A stretch of 64,000 bases of DNA, taken from contig CBDFFZ010000008.1 in the NCBI GenBank assembly GCA_965246905.1, forward strand, positions 1-64,000. The letters are read 5' to 3'. The stretch is from UBA1952 sp965246905 (lineage in GTDB: Bacteria > Bacteroidota > Bacteroidia > Chitinophagales > Chitinophagaceae). A model generated the notes under the pieces. That model made no database searches. It had not been told where the DNA came from and worked only from the letters and a program-made list of their open reading frames with translations. Positions 52,642-61,638 of this stretch are shown here, in pieces. The stretch's first letter is position 1. Each line of letters begins with the position of its first letter. A program made the translations under genes and the position numbers.

Positions 52642-52662
52642 GGAAGTTATAGATGAGCCTGC

Positions 52663-52747
52663 GCAAGGGATAGTAGTGGAAATCCTTTTTTTGCCCCTTC
52701 CGGCAAAAAAAGATTGGAACGGATAGCCCGGCCCGAAGGGTGCGCCC
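52663..52747 (+). repeat. Structured intergenic element, copy 3
   Basis: The order is AGGGATAGTAGTGGAAATCC, a variable stem (TTTTTTTGCC, loop CCTTCC, GGCAAAAAAA), GATTGGAACGGATAGCCCGG, then a CCC/GGG hairpin ending GTGCGCCC. Flanks match copies 1 and 2; the variable stem pairs perfectly but is unrelated in sequence. Confidence 0.65.
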
Positions 52748-52778
52748 AGACTATCTTTATTTAACGCCTGCTGTTTTG

Positions 52779-52786
52779 TAGGTTTG
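52779..52786 (+). promoter_or_regulatory. Probable -7 promoter element of the GT2 gene
   Basis: TAGGTTTG fits TAnnTTTG and lies 31 bp before the ATG. No strong -33 TTG is seen. Confidence 0.45.
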
Positions 52787-52817
52787 CGGCCTGTTACCTC
52801 TACCCATTTGTTACTCC

Positions 52818-53534
52818 ATGAGCGCTACCATCAGTATTGTTATTCCGGCTTATAATGAAGGCCCGACCATCCACCGGATATTAGATAAAGTGGCTGCCGT
52901 AGTGCTCCTGCAGGATATGCAGAAGGAAGTGATCATTGTGAATGACTGCTCGAAGGATGATACAGAGGCTGCCATACTTGCTTACCAGCAGGCGAACCCC
53001 GGCCTGCCCATTACCTATTATAAGCACGAGGTGAACCAGGGTAAGGGCGCGGCGCTGCGCACGGGCATCGAGCGGGCTACCGGCGATTTTGTGATCGTGC
53101 AGGACGCCGACCTGGAGTACGACCCGCAGGAATACAATATTCTGCTGAAGCCTATCCTGGATGGGTTTGCGGATGTGGTGTACGGATCGCGCTTTATTGG
53201 CGGCAAGCCCCACCGGATCCTTTTTTACTGGCATTCCATAGGCAACCAGATGCTGACGAGGCTGAGCAATATGCTCACGAACCTGAACCTGACGGATATG
53301 GAAACATGCTATAAACTCTTCCGCAGGGAAACAATACAATCCATCAGGCTTAAGGAAAACCGCTTTGGATTTGAGCCGGAGATTACGGCCAAGATATCAC
53401 GGGTACCTAATGTGCGTATTTATGAGGTAGGCATTTCCTATTATGGCCGTACGTATGCTGAAGGCAAGAAGATTGGCTGGAAGGATGGATTCCGGGCAAT
53501 ATGGTGCATTTTGAAGTATAATTTGTTTTCTTAG
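52818..53534 (+). CDS. Family 2 glycosyltransferase (dolichol-phosphate-mannose-synthase type)
   Basis: This 238-residue GT-A enzyme begins with ISIVIPAYNEGPTIHRIL, has VIIVNDCSKDDTE, and GKGAALRTGIERATGDFVIV leading to the metal-binding QDADLEYDPQEY. Late motifs are DMETCYKLFRRE and ENRFGFEPEITAK. It lacks membrane helices, so it is a soluble or peripheral enzyme. It probably transfers a sugar to a polyprenyl phosphate or a cell-envelope acceptor. Substrate unknown. It stands alone. Confidence 0.93.
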   Translation: MSATISIVIPAYNEGPTIHRILDKVAAVVLLQDMQKEVIIVNDCSKDDTEAAILAYQQANPGLPITYYKHEVNQGKGAALRTGIERATGDFVIVQDADLEYDPQEYNILLKPILDGFADVVYGSRFIGGKPHRILFYWHSIGNQMLTRLSNMLTNLNLTDMETCYKLFRRETIQSIRLKENRFGFEPEITAKISRVPNVRIYEVGISYYGRTYAEGKKIGWKDGFRAIWCILKYNLFS

Positions 53535-53738
53535 CTGGTTTTTAATGCTCACAACGGCGCAGAGGCACAAAGCCTGGGAACCGTAAGCACTTAAGCGGCG
53601 CTTGCACGAACTCTAACTCTAACTTTCCTTATCGTTCATTCCTGTTATCGGAAGCTGCCGGATCTTTGTGGTTTTTGTGCCACTGTGAGAAAATATTTTG
53701 CGTGAAAGGCTCCTATCTTGCGGGATCAAAAAATCAAT

Positions 53739-54266
53739 ATGCCAGTCATTCTTCCTGTAAACGGAGTTTCCCCTACAATCCCTGATGATTGTTTTATAGC
53801 GCCCAATGCTACCATTGTCGGCGATGTAACGATGGGCAGTGGATGCAGCATCTGGTTCAATGCGGTAGTACGCGGCGATGTAAATAAGATAAGAATGGGC
53901 AATAAAGTGAACATCCAGGATGGCGCCTGTATTCACTGCACTTATCAGAAAACCGAGACGGTTATTGGCAATAATGTATCGGTAGGGCATAATGCGATTG
54001 TGCATGGCTGTACCGTGGAAGATAATGTGCTTATTGGTATGGGCGCTATTGTGATGGACCGCGCGCGGATTGGCACCGGCAGTATTATAGCGGCTGGAGC
54101 GGTAGTGCTGGAAGATACGGAAGTGCCTGCCGGCAGCATATTTGCCGGGGTGCCGGCAAAGAAGATAAAGAACATCAGCCCCGAGCTGCTGAAGAGCGAA
54201 GTAGAGCGGATTGCAAACAATTACCTTATGTATAGCGGATGGTTTAAAGAAGCCGGAAAGGGGTAA
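53739..54266 (+). CDS. Gamma-carbonic anhydrase-like hexapeptide protein
   Basis: The 175-residue protein (ATG 53739; upstream frame discarded) is a left-handed beta helix. It has APNATIVGDVTMGSGCSIWF, NAVVRGDVNKIRMGNKVNIQ and three metal-ligand histidines in DGACIHCT, VSVGHNAIVHGC. The C-terminal helix carries VPAGSIFAGVPAKKIKNISPE. These YrdA/PaaY-type proteins bind zinc or iron, and some are carbonic anhydrases. Activity is not proven by sequence. Confidence 0.9.
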   Translation: MPVILPVNGVSPTIPDDCFIAPNATIVGDVTMGSGCSIWFNAVVRGDVNKIRMGNKVNIQDGACIHCTYQKTETVIGNNVSVGHNAIVHGCTVEDNVLIGMGAIVMDRARIGTGSIIAAGAVVLEDTEVPAGSIFAGVPAKKIKNISPELLKSEVERIANNYLMYSGWFKEAGKG

Positions 54267-54296
54267 AAAGTTTTTTTATATCAATGCTAACGACGC

Positions 54297-54327
54297 TTGC
54301 ATGACAAGAAATTAGCTACTACATTTG
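54297..54327 (+). promoter_or_regulatory. Promoter of the outer-membrane barrel gene
   Basis: TTG at 54297-54299, a 20-base spacer and TACATTTG at 54320-54327 give a textbook Bacteroidota promoter, 33 bp before the ATG at 54361. Confidence 0.65.
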
Positions 54328-54360
54328 CAAGCAAACTGACCAAAACTTTAAAAGAACAGT

Positions 54361-55179
54361 ATGAAGAAATTAATCCTTTCCCTTGCGGTTGCCTCCTGCG
54401 CGACCGGTGCGTTCGCACAGACAGACTTAACCCATAGCGTACTTCTGTACGGCTCGGGCGGCTTTGCTTCTACTCACGGCAGCGACAGAACACAAACTTC
54501 AGGCATCAGTAGCTCAACTGATCGGCCGCGTACCCGCGATTATATCATAGCTCCGGGTCTTGGATTCAGCCTTAATAACCACCTTACTATTGGTGTAAAT
54601 GGTTCCTACGTTGGCTCTAAGGTTGATTATGATAAAAAAGGCCAGGCAGCTGGTTTTGTTTACGAAACAAAGAACCGTGAGTTTGGCGTTGGCCCTTTTG
54701 TACGCTACACGCAAATGATGGGCGAGCATTTCTTCGTATTCGGCCAGTTGAATGTAAACTACCTGAATGGTAAGGCTACTAATTATAACTATCAAATTTC
54801 CGGACCTAATTCAAGCTTTGAGGATACTTATGATGGCGTTAATGCGAGCTATTTTCCTGCTGTAGGCGTAATGTTCGCCAAGAGCTGCGCATTGAGCTTC
54901 TCTATCGGCGGCATTGGCTATGAGTACCGCAAGTATGATTACGATAATAAAGGTGCTATTGGCGTTGAAAATACCTCCAAGCAAAGCGAATTCGCTGTTA
55001 CTATTGGTCAGCAATTCAACCTCGGCGTACAGAAGTATTTTGGTTGCGGTCGTGGCAAAGGCAAGATGAAGGGCCACCACGAAATGATGGATGATACCCG
55101 TATGATGGATACTAAGGACGACAGCGATGAAAGCGACATGCCTAAGCGCAAGAAAATGCGCAAGAATGACGACGAGTAA
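54361..55179 (+). CDS. Outer-membrane beta-barrel protein
   Basis: The 272-residue protein has a signal peptide (MKKLILSLAVASCATGAFAQ). Eight or so amphipathic strands follow: HSVLLYGSGGFAST, DYIIAPGLGFSLNNHL, TIGVNGSYVGSKV, FGVGPFVRYTQMM, HFFVFGQLNVNYL, SFSIGGIGYEYRKY and EFAVTIGQQFNLGVQKYFG. This is the OmpA/OprF-like small barrel class. The C-terminal tail is unusual: Met/Asp/Lys-rich (HHEMMDDTRMMDTKDDSDES and KRKKMRKNDDE) and probably periplasmic. Function unknown. Confidence 0.85.
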   Translation: MKKLILSLAVASCATGAFAQTDLTHSVLLYGSGGFASTHGSDRTQTSGISSSTDRPRTRDYIIAPGLGFSLNNHLTIGVNGSYVGSKVDYDKKGQAAGFVYETKNREFGVGPFVRYTQMMGEHFFVFGQLNVNYLNGKATNYNYQISGPNSSFEDTYDGVNASYFPAVGVMFAKSCALSFSIGGIGYEYRKYDYDNKGAIGVENTSKQSEFAVTIGQQFNLGVQKYFGCGRGKGKMKGHHEMMDDTRMMDTKDDSDESDMPKRKKMRKNDDE

Positions 55180-55214
55180 GTCGTCTGGTTACTTAACTCA
55201 GATTATAATTACGC

Positions 55215-55251
55215 AAAAAAGCGCTGCCTTCATCAGGCGGCGCTTTTTCAT
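55215..55251 (+). terminator. Terminator of the barrel gene
   Basis: AAAAAAGCGCTGCC and GGCGGCGCTTTTT form a 13-bp near-perfect stem with loop TTCATCA and flanking A and T runs. It can serve both the barrel gene and the convergent kinase gene. Confidence 0.9.
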
Positions 55252-55271
55252 TGGGTAAAATTTTAGCAGCG

Positions 55272-56921
55272 TTAGCTTTTAGCAACGGGCAGAAGCATGG
55301 TGAACACAGCCCCCTCGCCCGGCTCGCTTTCAGCTTTAATAAAGCCTTCATGATGCTCAATCACCTTCTGTACAATGGATAGCCCTATGCCTGTGCCGGG
55401 ATATTCCATACGGCCGTGCAGCCGCTGAAAAAGCTGGAAAATACGCGTTGCATATTGCTGTTCAAAGCCAATGCCATTATCGCGGATCTCGATGCGCTGA
55501 TATATTTTATTGCGCTGCGCTGCAGGTATCGTAAAATCCACCACTTCCTGGCCCGGTGCAATTGCCGAAGTAATACTGATCCGCGCCTGCTCGCCCTTTT
55601 TACCGAATTTAAGCGCATTAGAAATCAGGTTTTGAAATACCTGGCGCAATTGCACAGAATCGCCAATGATAGGGTGAAGCGGTGCAGTCAGCACTTCTGC
55701 CCCCTTCTCTTTTATAGAAGATTCCAGATCGGTAAGCACTTCCCGGAGCACATCATCAAGGTTTACTGCGGAGGCGATATGATGCTGCGCGGAGATCCTT
55801 GAAAAAGTAAGCAGATCCTCAATGAGCGCTTTCATGCGGCTTGCAGCCATTTGCATTCTGCCAATCATATCCGCGCCATCCGCGCCAAGTTGCTCCTTAT
55901 AACGGCCGGCCAGCATATCGCCGAAGGATTTGATCTTACGCAGCGGCTCCTGCAGATCGTGCGAGGCCACATAGGCAAATTCCTCTAAGTTATTATTTGA
56001 GCGCTTCAGATCGTTGAGTGAGGCTTCCATTTTTTGCTGGAGCTGCTTCAGCTGTGTATGATCCGAAAAAGTAACCAGCACATCGTCGTTAATCCGCGTG
56101 GAAAGGATATCCAGCCAAACATCGATGCCATCCGAACTGTAATGAAATTCGAAACGGTTGCTCTTGCCGGTAAGATAGGTTTCGGAATAATAATCAAACA
56201 GGCCGTTTGTCTTGAATGCCGGAAACCAGGTGCTGCCAAGCGCGCCGATAACGGCTTCCGGCTCCTGGCCCACATAAGCTGCAAGCATACGGTTAGCAAG
56301 GCGGAAGCGAAAATCAACCACATCGCCCTGCTCATCGCGCACCGGGCTAAACAGGAAGATACCCGTCTGTGCCGTATCGATCACGGCCTGCAGGTAAGCA
56401 GCAGATGCATCAGTTACTATGTTTTCCGCTACACTTGCCTGTTCATGCTCAGCAATATGCATGGCAGGGTAAATCTCCAGCTTGTTTTCAATAACGCTGG
56501 CGGTAATATCTGTAGCTGTATGTATAATATACTGCACTTTTCCCGACTCATCCGGCACCGGTGCATTTTTAAGGTTCCAGTAGCGTACTGAGGCAGTGTC
56601 GCCATCCTGTAGCTTCAGGTCATAGCGCAATAGTGGTATGGCATGGGGTTGTCCCTGGCTTGCTACAATATTGAGGGATGTGGCCATCCGGGCAGTACTT
56701 TCTATACTTTCGCTGCCGGCATTTGCGGGAAAGGCATTAAAAAAGGGCTGACCTATAAGTTGCACGCGTTCCTTATTAGTAGCGTGTAAATAGGCCTCAT
56801 TTACAGCCGATATAGTAAAAACCGGGGCATCGGGCAGTAAAACAAGCGCAGGTGCAGGCATAGCTTCAAAAATTGCATGGAATTGTATTGTATCAATTCC
56901 ATGTACTTCGGATTGTTTCAT
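55272..56921 (-). CDS. PAS-domain sensor histidine kinase, cytoplasmic
   Basis: The 549-residue protein has two PAS domains: residues about 10-125 (FHAIFEAMPAPALVLLPDAP) and 170-290 (LQAVIDTAQTGIFLFSPVRD). A coiled coil (LKQLQQKMEASLNDLKRSNN) leads to the HisKA box EEFAYVASHDLQEPLRKIKS and a HATPase domain (NLISNALKFGKKG, IEIRDNGIGFEQQYA, YPGTGIGLSIVQKV). There is no transmembrane helix, so it senses intracellular signals. No response regulator is adjacent, so it is an orphan kinase. Confidence 0.93.
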   Translation of the reverse strand: MKQSEVHGIDTIQFHAIFEAMPAPALVLLPDAPVFTISAVNEAYLHATNKERVQLIGQPFFNAFPANAGSESIESTARMATSLNIVASQGQPHAIPLLRYDLKLQDGDTASVRYWNLKNAPVPDESGKVQYIIHTATDITASVIENKLEIYPAMHIAEHEQASVAENIVTDASAAYLQAVIDTAQTGIFLFSPVRDEQGDVVDFRFRLANRMLAAYVGQEPEAVIGALGSTWFPAFKTNGLFDYYSETYLTGKSNRFEFHYSSDGIDVWLDILSTRINDDVLVTFSDHTQLKQLQQKMEASLNDLKRSNNNLEEFAYVASHDLQEPLRKIKSFGDMLAGRYKEQLGADGADMIGRMQMAASRMKALIEDLLTFSRISAQHHIASAVNLDDVLREVLTDLESSIKEKGAEVLTAPLHPIIGDSVQLRQVFQNLISNALKFGKKGEQARISITSAIAPGQEVVDFTIPAAQRNKIYQRIEIRDNGIGFEQQYATRIFQLFQRLHGRMEYPGTGIGLSIVQKVIEHHEGFIKAESEPGEGAVFTMLLPVAKS

Positions 56922-57094
56922 AATAGGAGATCCAACAGGTAGCTAACAGGGCTGTAATTATTGTGCCAGTATTATAGGTGCAGGAATGAGGTAATAATCC
57001 TGCATCTATGATTAATGCTGTAAAGGCGCGTAATTGCAGCCACCGGTTCATAAATAACGCTGCGGCCGCATTAATATTACAACACCAGCCTCCT

Positions 57095-57123
57095 GTAGAG
57101 ACGTTGCACTGCAACGTCTCTAC
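57095..57123. repeat. 29-bp perfect inverted element
   Basis: GTAGAGACGTTGCA, centre C, TGCAACGTCTCTAC: perfect 14-bp arms. It sits 12 bp after the cdsA stop on the minus strand and may act as a terminator. A decayed copy is at 34852. The same motif is known to recur in Bacteroidota and cyanobacteria, as I recall. Confidence 0.8.
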
Positions 57124-57134
57124 AAAGGTGATTA

Positions 57135-57962
57135 TTACATAAAAAGCCAGCAATAGCTGAATGCAAAAGGCACAGCTACCAGCAGTGAATCGAAGCGATC
57201 CAGCGCGCCGCCGTGGCCGGGCATCATGGCGCCGCTGTCCTTTACGCCGGCCATACGCTTGAGCTTGCTTTCGAGAAGATCGCCCGCGGTGCCGGCTACT
57301 GCTGCGCAAAGGGCGAGGGCCATCCAATCCTGCATACGGTGCACAGGGCTGTAATAGCCCCAGATTGCCGCTCCTGCGAGGGTAAGAAGGGCGCCGCCTG
57401 CCGTGCCTTCCCACGTTTTTTTAGGGGAGATGGGCGAAAAAGGCGTTTTGCCTATGAATGAGCCAACGAGGTAGGCCATGGTATCATTCATCCAGATCAT
57501 AAGGATGAGGGCTAAGGGAACCTCGAATCCCTTTTGCCGAAGGCCCAGAAAAAGAATACAGGGCAGTACCACATACATAAGCCCGCCGAGGGCTTCAACC
57601 GCTTGCTGCCATTGTGTGCGTTTAGCAAGCGTACCGGTAAGCAGCAATACTACAGGCATAAATAACAGGCCCGGCCATCTATATTCTTTCAGAGGCTCCT
57701 GAAAACCTGGCATGATGGAAAAGAACACTAAAGCAAGTAATACAAGGCTGAAGGCTACGGTAAGAATTTCTAAAAGCGGTGCAGCACTAATACCGGAAAT
57801 CTTCCGTACCAGCCGGAAATAATCCCGCAAACAGAGGATCATGATCAGGGCGGTAAGTGCCAGGAAAGTCCATTCGTTGATGAGCAAACCTGCCATCATG
57901 ATAGCCGAAAATATGATGGCGCTGCCGAGGCGCTTAAAGAAAGTGGGCCAGTTTAGCGCCAT
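57135..57962 (-). CDS. cdsA: Phosphatidate cytidylyltransferase
   Basis: The 275-residue membrane enzyme has about eight hydrophobic helices. The family signature near the C-terminus is LLESKLKRMAGVKDSGAMMP followed by GHGGALDRFDSLL. It makes CDP-diacylglycerol from phosphatidic acid and CTP, the branch point for membrane phospholipids. It lies 55 bp after the stop of the upstream CPBP-protease gene on the same strand, so the two could be one transcript. Confidence 0.95.
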   Translation of the reverse strand: MALNWPTFFKRLGSAIIFSAIMMAGLLINEWTFLALTALIMILCLRDYFRLVRKISGISAAPLLEILTVAFSLVLLALVFFSIMPGFQEPLKEYRWPGLLFMPVVLLLTGTLAKRTQWQQAVEALGGLMYVVLPCILFLGLRQKGFEVPLALILMIWMNDTMAYLVGSFIGKTPFSPISPKKTWEGTAGGALLTLAGAAIWGYYSPVHRMQDWMALALCAAVAGTAGDLLESKLKRMAGVKDSGAMMPGHGGALDRFDSLLVAVPFAFSYCWLFM

Positions 57963-58017
57963 GGTGTTTGTTGGATGAATTGGATAAATTTTGATTAAGG
58001 CTGAAAGAGTTGGCTTA

Positions 58018-59028
58018 CTATTCTTTTTCCTGCGCTAGTTCTTCCGGGGTAAAATCGGACGACCATGCCGGCGGCAGCGGTGTCTTTGTCTTGTAGAGCG
58101 CATACAGGCTGGAGGCCAGGAGAGCGGCGCCTGCTATTGGTAGCCAGATAGGTAGTGTAGTATCGGTTGCTGCCATCACCTTCTGCGCACCCACATTAGC
58201 CTCGGACAGATAAATAGCCACAACCTGTACGCCATTGTAGAGCAGGTGCGCCCAGATGCTGCACAGCAGCGAGCCCGTGAGCCAGTAAACTACTGCAAGC
58301 AGCACACCTGCAGTGAAGATAAAAGCAGCTCCGTAAGGGTTGGAATGCATGAGCGTAAATAACACGGCAGAAATTATAATCGGAAAAATTATCCGGTTGC
58401 TTTTTTGTGCCGGTGCCACAGGTTCATCCTTTACAGTAGCGGGGAAAAGACGCGCCCCTGCACGCTTTGCTGCAAACCGCATGATAATGCCGCGAAAGAG
58501 CAATTCTTCGCCGATAGGAGGTATTACAGCAAATGCGAGGAAAGCTTTAAAGAGATCTCCAGGGGATTGCATTTTAAGGTAAGCGCTGAATGTATCATCA
58601 TTCATAGCCTGTATATCTTTTGCCCATTTACCAAAATTCACATGCTGTTGCAGCCATCCTTCCAGCCCTAATGAAAGCGGCAGAAAGCCCAGCATAATAC
58701 CGGTAACTAAAACCCAATGCACTGGCTTGCCTGGCAGTCGCAGGCCCAGGAACCTGCCGGGATGCGGGGTGGTAAAATAGGCAAACAGCAGCGGCGGCAG
58801 GCTAAAAAAGCATAGATGGATAATTGAATTGGCCAGCAACGAAGTACGTACGGCGGGGAGCGGGCTATCGGGCTTTACCGTAAGAAAATCTTTAAGCGGG
58901 ATGCCGGTAATGCGGGGAAGGGCAGTCCATACTAACGACCGGCCCAGCCACAGGAATGTAAACATCATCATTACAAAAAGAAACAACTGCAGGAACCATG
59001 GATAATTGCGCCAGTAACGGGTAAACAT
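58018..59028 (-). CDS. CPBP family intramembrane glutamic endopeptidase
   Basis: The 336-residue protein has about eight transmembrane helices. The Abi/CAAX motifs are IGEELLFRGIIMRF (EExxxR), SAVLFTLMHSNP (FxxxH) and SIWAHLLYNGVQVVA (HxxxN-like). Such proteases cleave membrane-embedded substrates; bacterial members take part in prenyl-protein processing, bacteriocin immunity or signalling. The substrate is unknown. It is upstream of cdsA on the same strand. Confidence 0.9.
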   Translation of the reverse strand: MFTRYWRNYPWFLQLFLFVMMMFTFLWLGRSLVWTALPRITGIPLKDFLTVKPDSPLPAVRTSLLANSIIHLCFFSLPPLLFAYFTTPHPGRFLGLRLPGKPVHWVLVTGIMLGFLPLSLGLEGWLQQHVNFGKWAKDIQAMNDDTFSAYLKMQSPGDLFKAFLAFAVIPPIGEELLFRGIIMRFAAKRAGARLFPATVKDEPVAPAQKSNRIIFPIIISAVLFTLMHSNPYGAAFIFTAGVLLAVVYWLTGSLLCSIWAHLLYNGVQVVAIYLSEANVGAQKVMAATDTTLPIWLPIAGAALLASSLYALYKTKTPLPPAWSSDFTPEELAQEKE

Positions 59029-59048
59029 GCCGCAAAGTTATTTTTATA

Positions 59049-59082
59049 GGTTGATATGTTGACAGGTTGAAAAGTTGATAAG
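59049..59082. repeat. GTTGAnA simple repeat
   Basis: Four GGTTGATA-type units (GGTTGATAT, GTTGACA, GGTTGAAAA, GTTGATAAG) in 34 bases upstream of the CPBP gene. A short-period intergenic repeat of no clear function. Confidence 0.6.
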
Positions 59083-59154
59083 ATGCAATGCCATTGCATT
59101 TATCTAAACGGCGACCTGCTTAACTTCACCCTTCCTAATTTTCATCAATAAAAA

Positions 59155-59871
59155 ATGAAAGCCATGCTCTTTGCTGCCGGTCTTGGCACGCGCCTCCGGC
59201 CCTTTACCGATCATCACCCGAAAGCGCTGGCAGAGGTGAATGGCAAGACGCTGCTGGAGCATAACCTGCGCTACCTACAGGGCTTTGGCATTGAGGATGT
59301 AATAATAAATGTCCACCATTTTGCAGATCAGATAGAAGAGGCGCTGGCAGAGAATGGCAGTTTCGGCAGTTGGGTTACCGTATCGGATGAGCGCGGCGAG
59401 GTGCTTGAAACAGGCGGCGGCCTTAAAAATGCAGCGCATTTTTTTGAGGGAGAGAAAGATTTAGTGGTGATGAATGTGGATGTCCTCACCAAGCTGGATC
59501 TCGGCAGGATGATCGAGGCGCACCGGAAGCAGGATGCTATGGCAACACTGGCTGTAATGCTGCGTGCTTCGTCAAGGCAATTATTGTTTAATGAAGAGCT
59601 TAGCCTCTGCGGCTGGGAGAACCTACAAACCGGCCAGCAACGGATTTCCCGCGAAATAGCCAGCCCTTTGCAGCGCGCATTCAGCGGCATCCAGGTTATC
59701 TCCGCAGCATTGCTTCAATCCATTCATCAGGAAGGGAAATTTTCCATTATCGATGTATATCTGGAAGCGGCAAAAACAGGAGTGATAAAAGGCTACGACC
59801 ATAGCGGCAATGTATTCATTGATGTGGGAAAGCCTGAAAGCCTGGCACAGGCGGGATTGCTTTTCTCCTAA
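59155..59871 (+). CDS. Nucleotidyltransferase (NDP-sugar synthase, MurU-like)
   Basis: The 238-residue protein begins with the nucleotide-binding loop AMLFAAGLGTRLRPFTDHHP, followed by the sugar-phosphate Lys in KALAEVNGKTLLEHNLRYL. DLVVMNVDVLT carries a metal-binding Asp, and GNVFIDVGKPESL ends the fold. The size and motifs match the MurU/GlmU-N-terminal nucleotidyltransferases. MurU makes UDP-MurNAc for peptidoglycan recycling; this use here is inferred. It converges on the M14 peptidase gene with only 3 bp between the stops. Confidence 0.9.
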   Translation: MKAMLFAAGLGTRLRPFTDHHPKALAEVNGKTLLEHNLRYLQGFGIEDVIINVHHFADQIEEALAENGSFGSWVTVSDERGEVLETGGGLKNAAHFFEGEKDLVVMNVDVLTKLDLGRMIEAHRKQDAMATLAVMLRASSRQLLFNEELSLCGWENLQTGQQRISREIASPLQRAFSGIQVISAALLQSIHQEGKFSIIDVYLEAAKTGVIKGYDHSGNVFIDVGKPESLAQAGLLFS

Positions 59872-59874
59872 AGA

Positions 59875-61638
59875 TCATTCTATCCGGAATACCGGGTAGC
59901 GCAGGTGCTCTGGCTCATAATACGGACTGTGCCGGTATACAAAGCGCAGCTGCGCAGCCGCATCCTTTGCAAATGCAGCATCCTCTTTTTTCTTCGCCTC
60001 CAGCTCCTGCCGTACGTCCGGATTTCTTTTGAGAAAATCTGCCGCAACATCTTCCCAGCGGTAATCACTGTACCCTTCTTTTTGCTGGAGAATTGCATCA
60101 AAGAAATTCCAGGCAAAATAGGAGTCATCGCCGGCAGGCTCCAGCATCTCTACCATAAAGCGGCGGCCGGGATAGGCTTTGTGAAAGACCAGGTGTTCAT
60201 CCGTTGCAGGGGGCGTTGCCAGCTCCAGGATTACATCTCCCTTCCGGCACAGGATACGCTCGCGGCGTGGCGTTACTTTAATATCATAGTGTTTATAGTG
60301 GCCTTCAAAAGGCGTGGCTACCGTTTTGTAGTCATCCAAATGGTAGGAGGTAACGCTGATGAAAGTATCATTTTTTAGCGCCGTTCCGCTAAAATCATGC
60401 AGATTCATCTGGTGCTGCAGAAAATTCCACCAGAAAATTCCGGGGATGATATAGGCTTTGGGTGCCGTTACAAAATGCTTCGGCAGGTAGTGATCATAGA
60501 TCGGGATCTGAGCGGTATAAGGCTTTTGCCGGTCGTAATAAAGCCGTTGCAGGCCGGTTACTTCGCTTGTTTTCATAGCCGTCTCATAACCCATAAAAGA
60601 ATAGAACGTAGGCTTCGTAGTGTCGGCCGCCCATGATAGCGGGAAAGCCGTTTGTCTCGCCTCTGCAAGCTGATCTGTATGGATAGCTGCTTTGATGGCT
60701 GCTGCATTTTTCGAAGTTTTATTGATGATGATCCGCATCAGAGCATAGGTACTTTCTACGCGCTGCTTAAAGGGCTTGAGCATGTGGGTTTCGGGCGTAT
60801 AGGCAATGGTATGGAAGAGCGACGCATAGCCTGCACTGTACCGCGGCGGATCATAAAAAGCGGTCCAGCCCTTGCGCGGATCGGTGCCTTCCGCATTTAC
60901 ATAAGGTATCATCAACCATCCTTTACGGGCCATGGCTTTATAAATGGCCGGGTCGAGCCTTTTTCGCATCAGCATGCCAGTTTCGCCGCCGAGCTTATCA
61001 TACTGCGTGCTCAGCAGGGTCATGGTATGCTGGTAATCCGCCCCATCGCTCACATGATTATCGATGAATACATTCGGGTTTAAAAACTCGAAGATCTGCG
61101 CGAAAGAAAGCGCTTCCCTCGAGTCGCATTTGGTAAAATCGCGGTTCAGATCCAGGTTCTGCGAATTGCCGCGAAAGCCATAGGCGTCCGGCCCATTCTG
61201 GTTGACCCTCGAAAAGCTGCCCCTGTTGAGCGCGCCGCCAATATTGTAAACAGGAATGACAGCGAGTCGGATGTTGTCTGGAATTTTAATCTTGCCCACC
61301 GCAATATCGCGCAGCAGCAGCATGCAGGCATCTGTACCATCCGGCTCGCCGGCATGAATGCTGTTGTTGATGAGGATGGTAACGGTGGAGTAGTTATAGG
61401 CATTTTCGCCGCCATTCTGGTAGCAGATCACCTGTAGCTGAGGCCCTGCATCAGTGTACAGCCCGGCGCCAATATTCCTGAAATCCGGGTAGGTATCTGT
61501 GAGCCGCTTGCAGAAGGCTGTACACTCAGCATAGGTAGCGCATTGCCGCCCGCCGGAAAGCTCGAAAGGCGTTTGGAAGGATTGCCCGGATGCGTGTAGA
61601 AAGTAGAAAAATGATAGCAGGAATAAAGCAGAGCGCAT
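59875..61638 (-). CDS. M14 family zinc carboxypeptidase, exported
   Basis: This 587-residue protein has a signal peptide (MRSALFLLSFFYFLHASGQS). The M14 zinc site is NSIHAGEPDGTDACM (HxxE) with the third ligand His in FIDNHVSDGADYQHT. The catalytic Glu lies in AYTPETHMLKPF, where relatives place it. The C-terminal 200 residues (RRERILCRKGDVILELATPP onward) form an extra domain. It should remove C-terminal amino acids from peptides outside the cytoplasm. Confidence 0.88.
   Translation of the reverse strand: MRSALFLLSFFYFLHASGQSFQTPFELSGGRQCATYAECTAFCKRLTDTYPDFRNIGAGLYTDAGPQLQVICYQNGGENAYNYSTVTILINNSIHAGEPDGTDACMLLLRDIAVGKIKIPDNIRLAVIPVYNIGGALNRGSFSRVNQNGPDAYGFRGNSQNLDLNRDFTKCDSREALSFAQIFEFLNPNVFIDNHVSDGADYQHTMTLLSTQYDKLGGETGMLMRKRLDPAIYKAMARKGWLMIPYVNAEGTDPRKGWTAFYDPPRYSAGYASLFHTIAYTPETHMLKPFKQRVESTYALMRIIINKTSKNAAAIKAAIHTDQLAEARQTAFPLSWAADTTKPTFYSFMGYETAMKTSEVTGLQRLYYDRQKPYTAQIPIYDHYLPKHFVTAPKAYIIPGIFWWNFLQHQMNLHDFSGTALKNDTFISVTSYHLDDYKTVATPFEGHYKHYDIKVTPRRERILCRKGDVILELATPPATDEHLVFHKAYPGRRFMVEMLEPAGDDSYFAWNFFDAILQQKEGYSDYRWEDVAADFLKRNPDVRQELEAKKKEDAAFAKDAAAQLRFVYRHSPYYEPEHLRYPVFRIE

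Noticed and set aside
56893..57414. 173-codon minus-strand ORF overlapping cdsA
   Set aside because: Arg-rich out-of-frame reading of cdsA and its downstream repeat.
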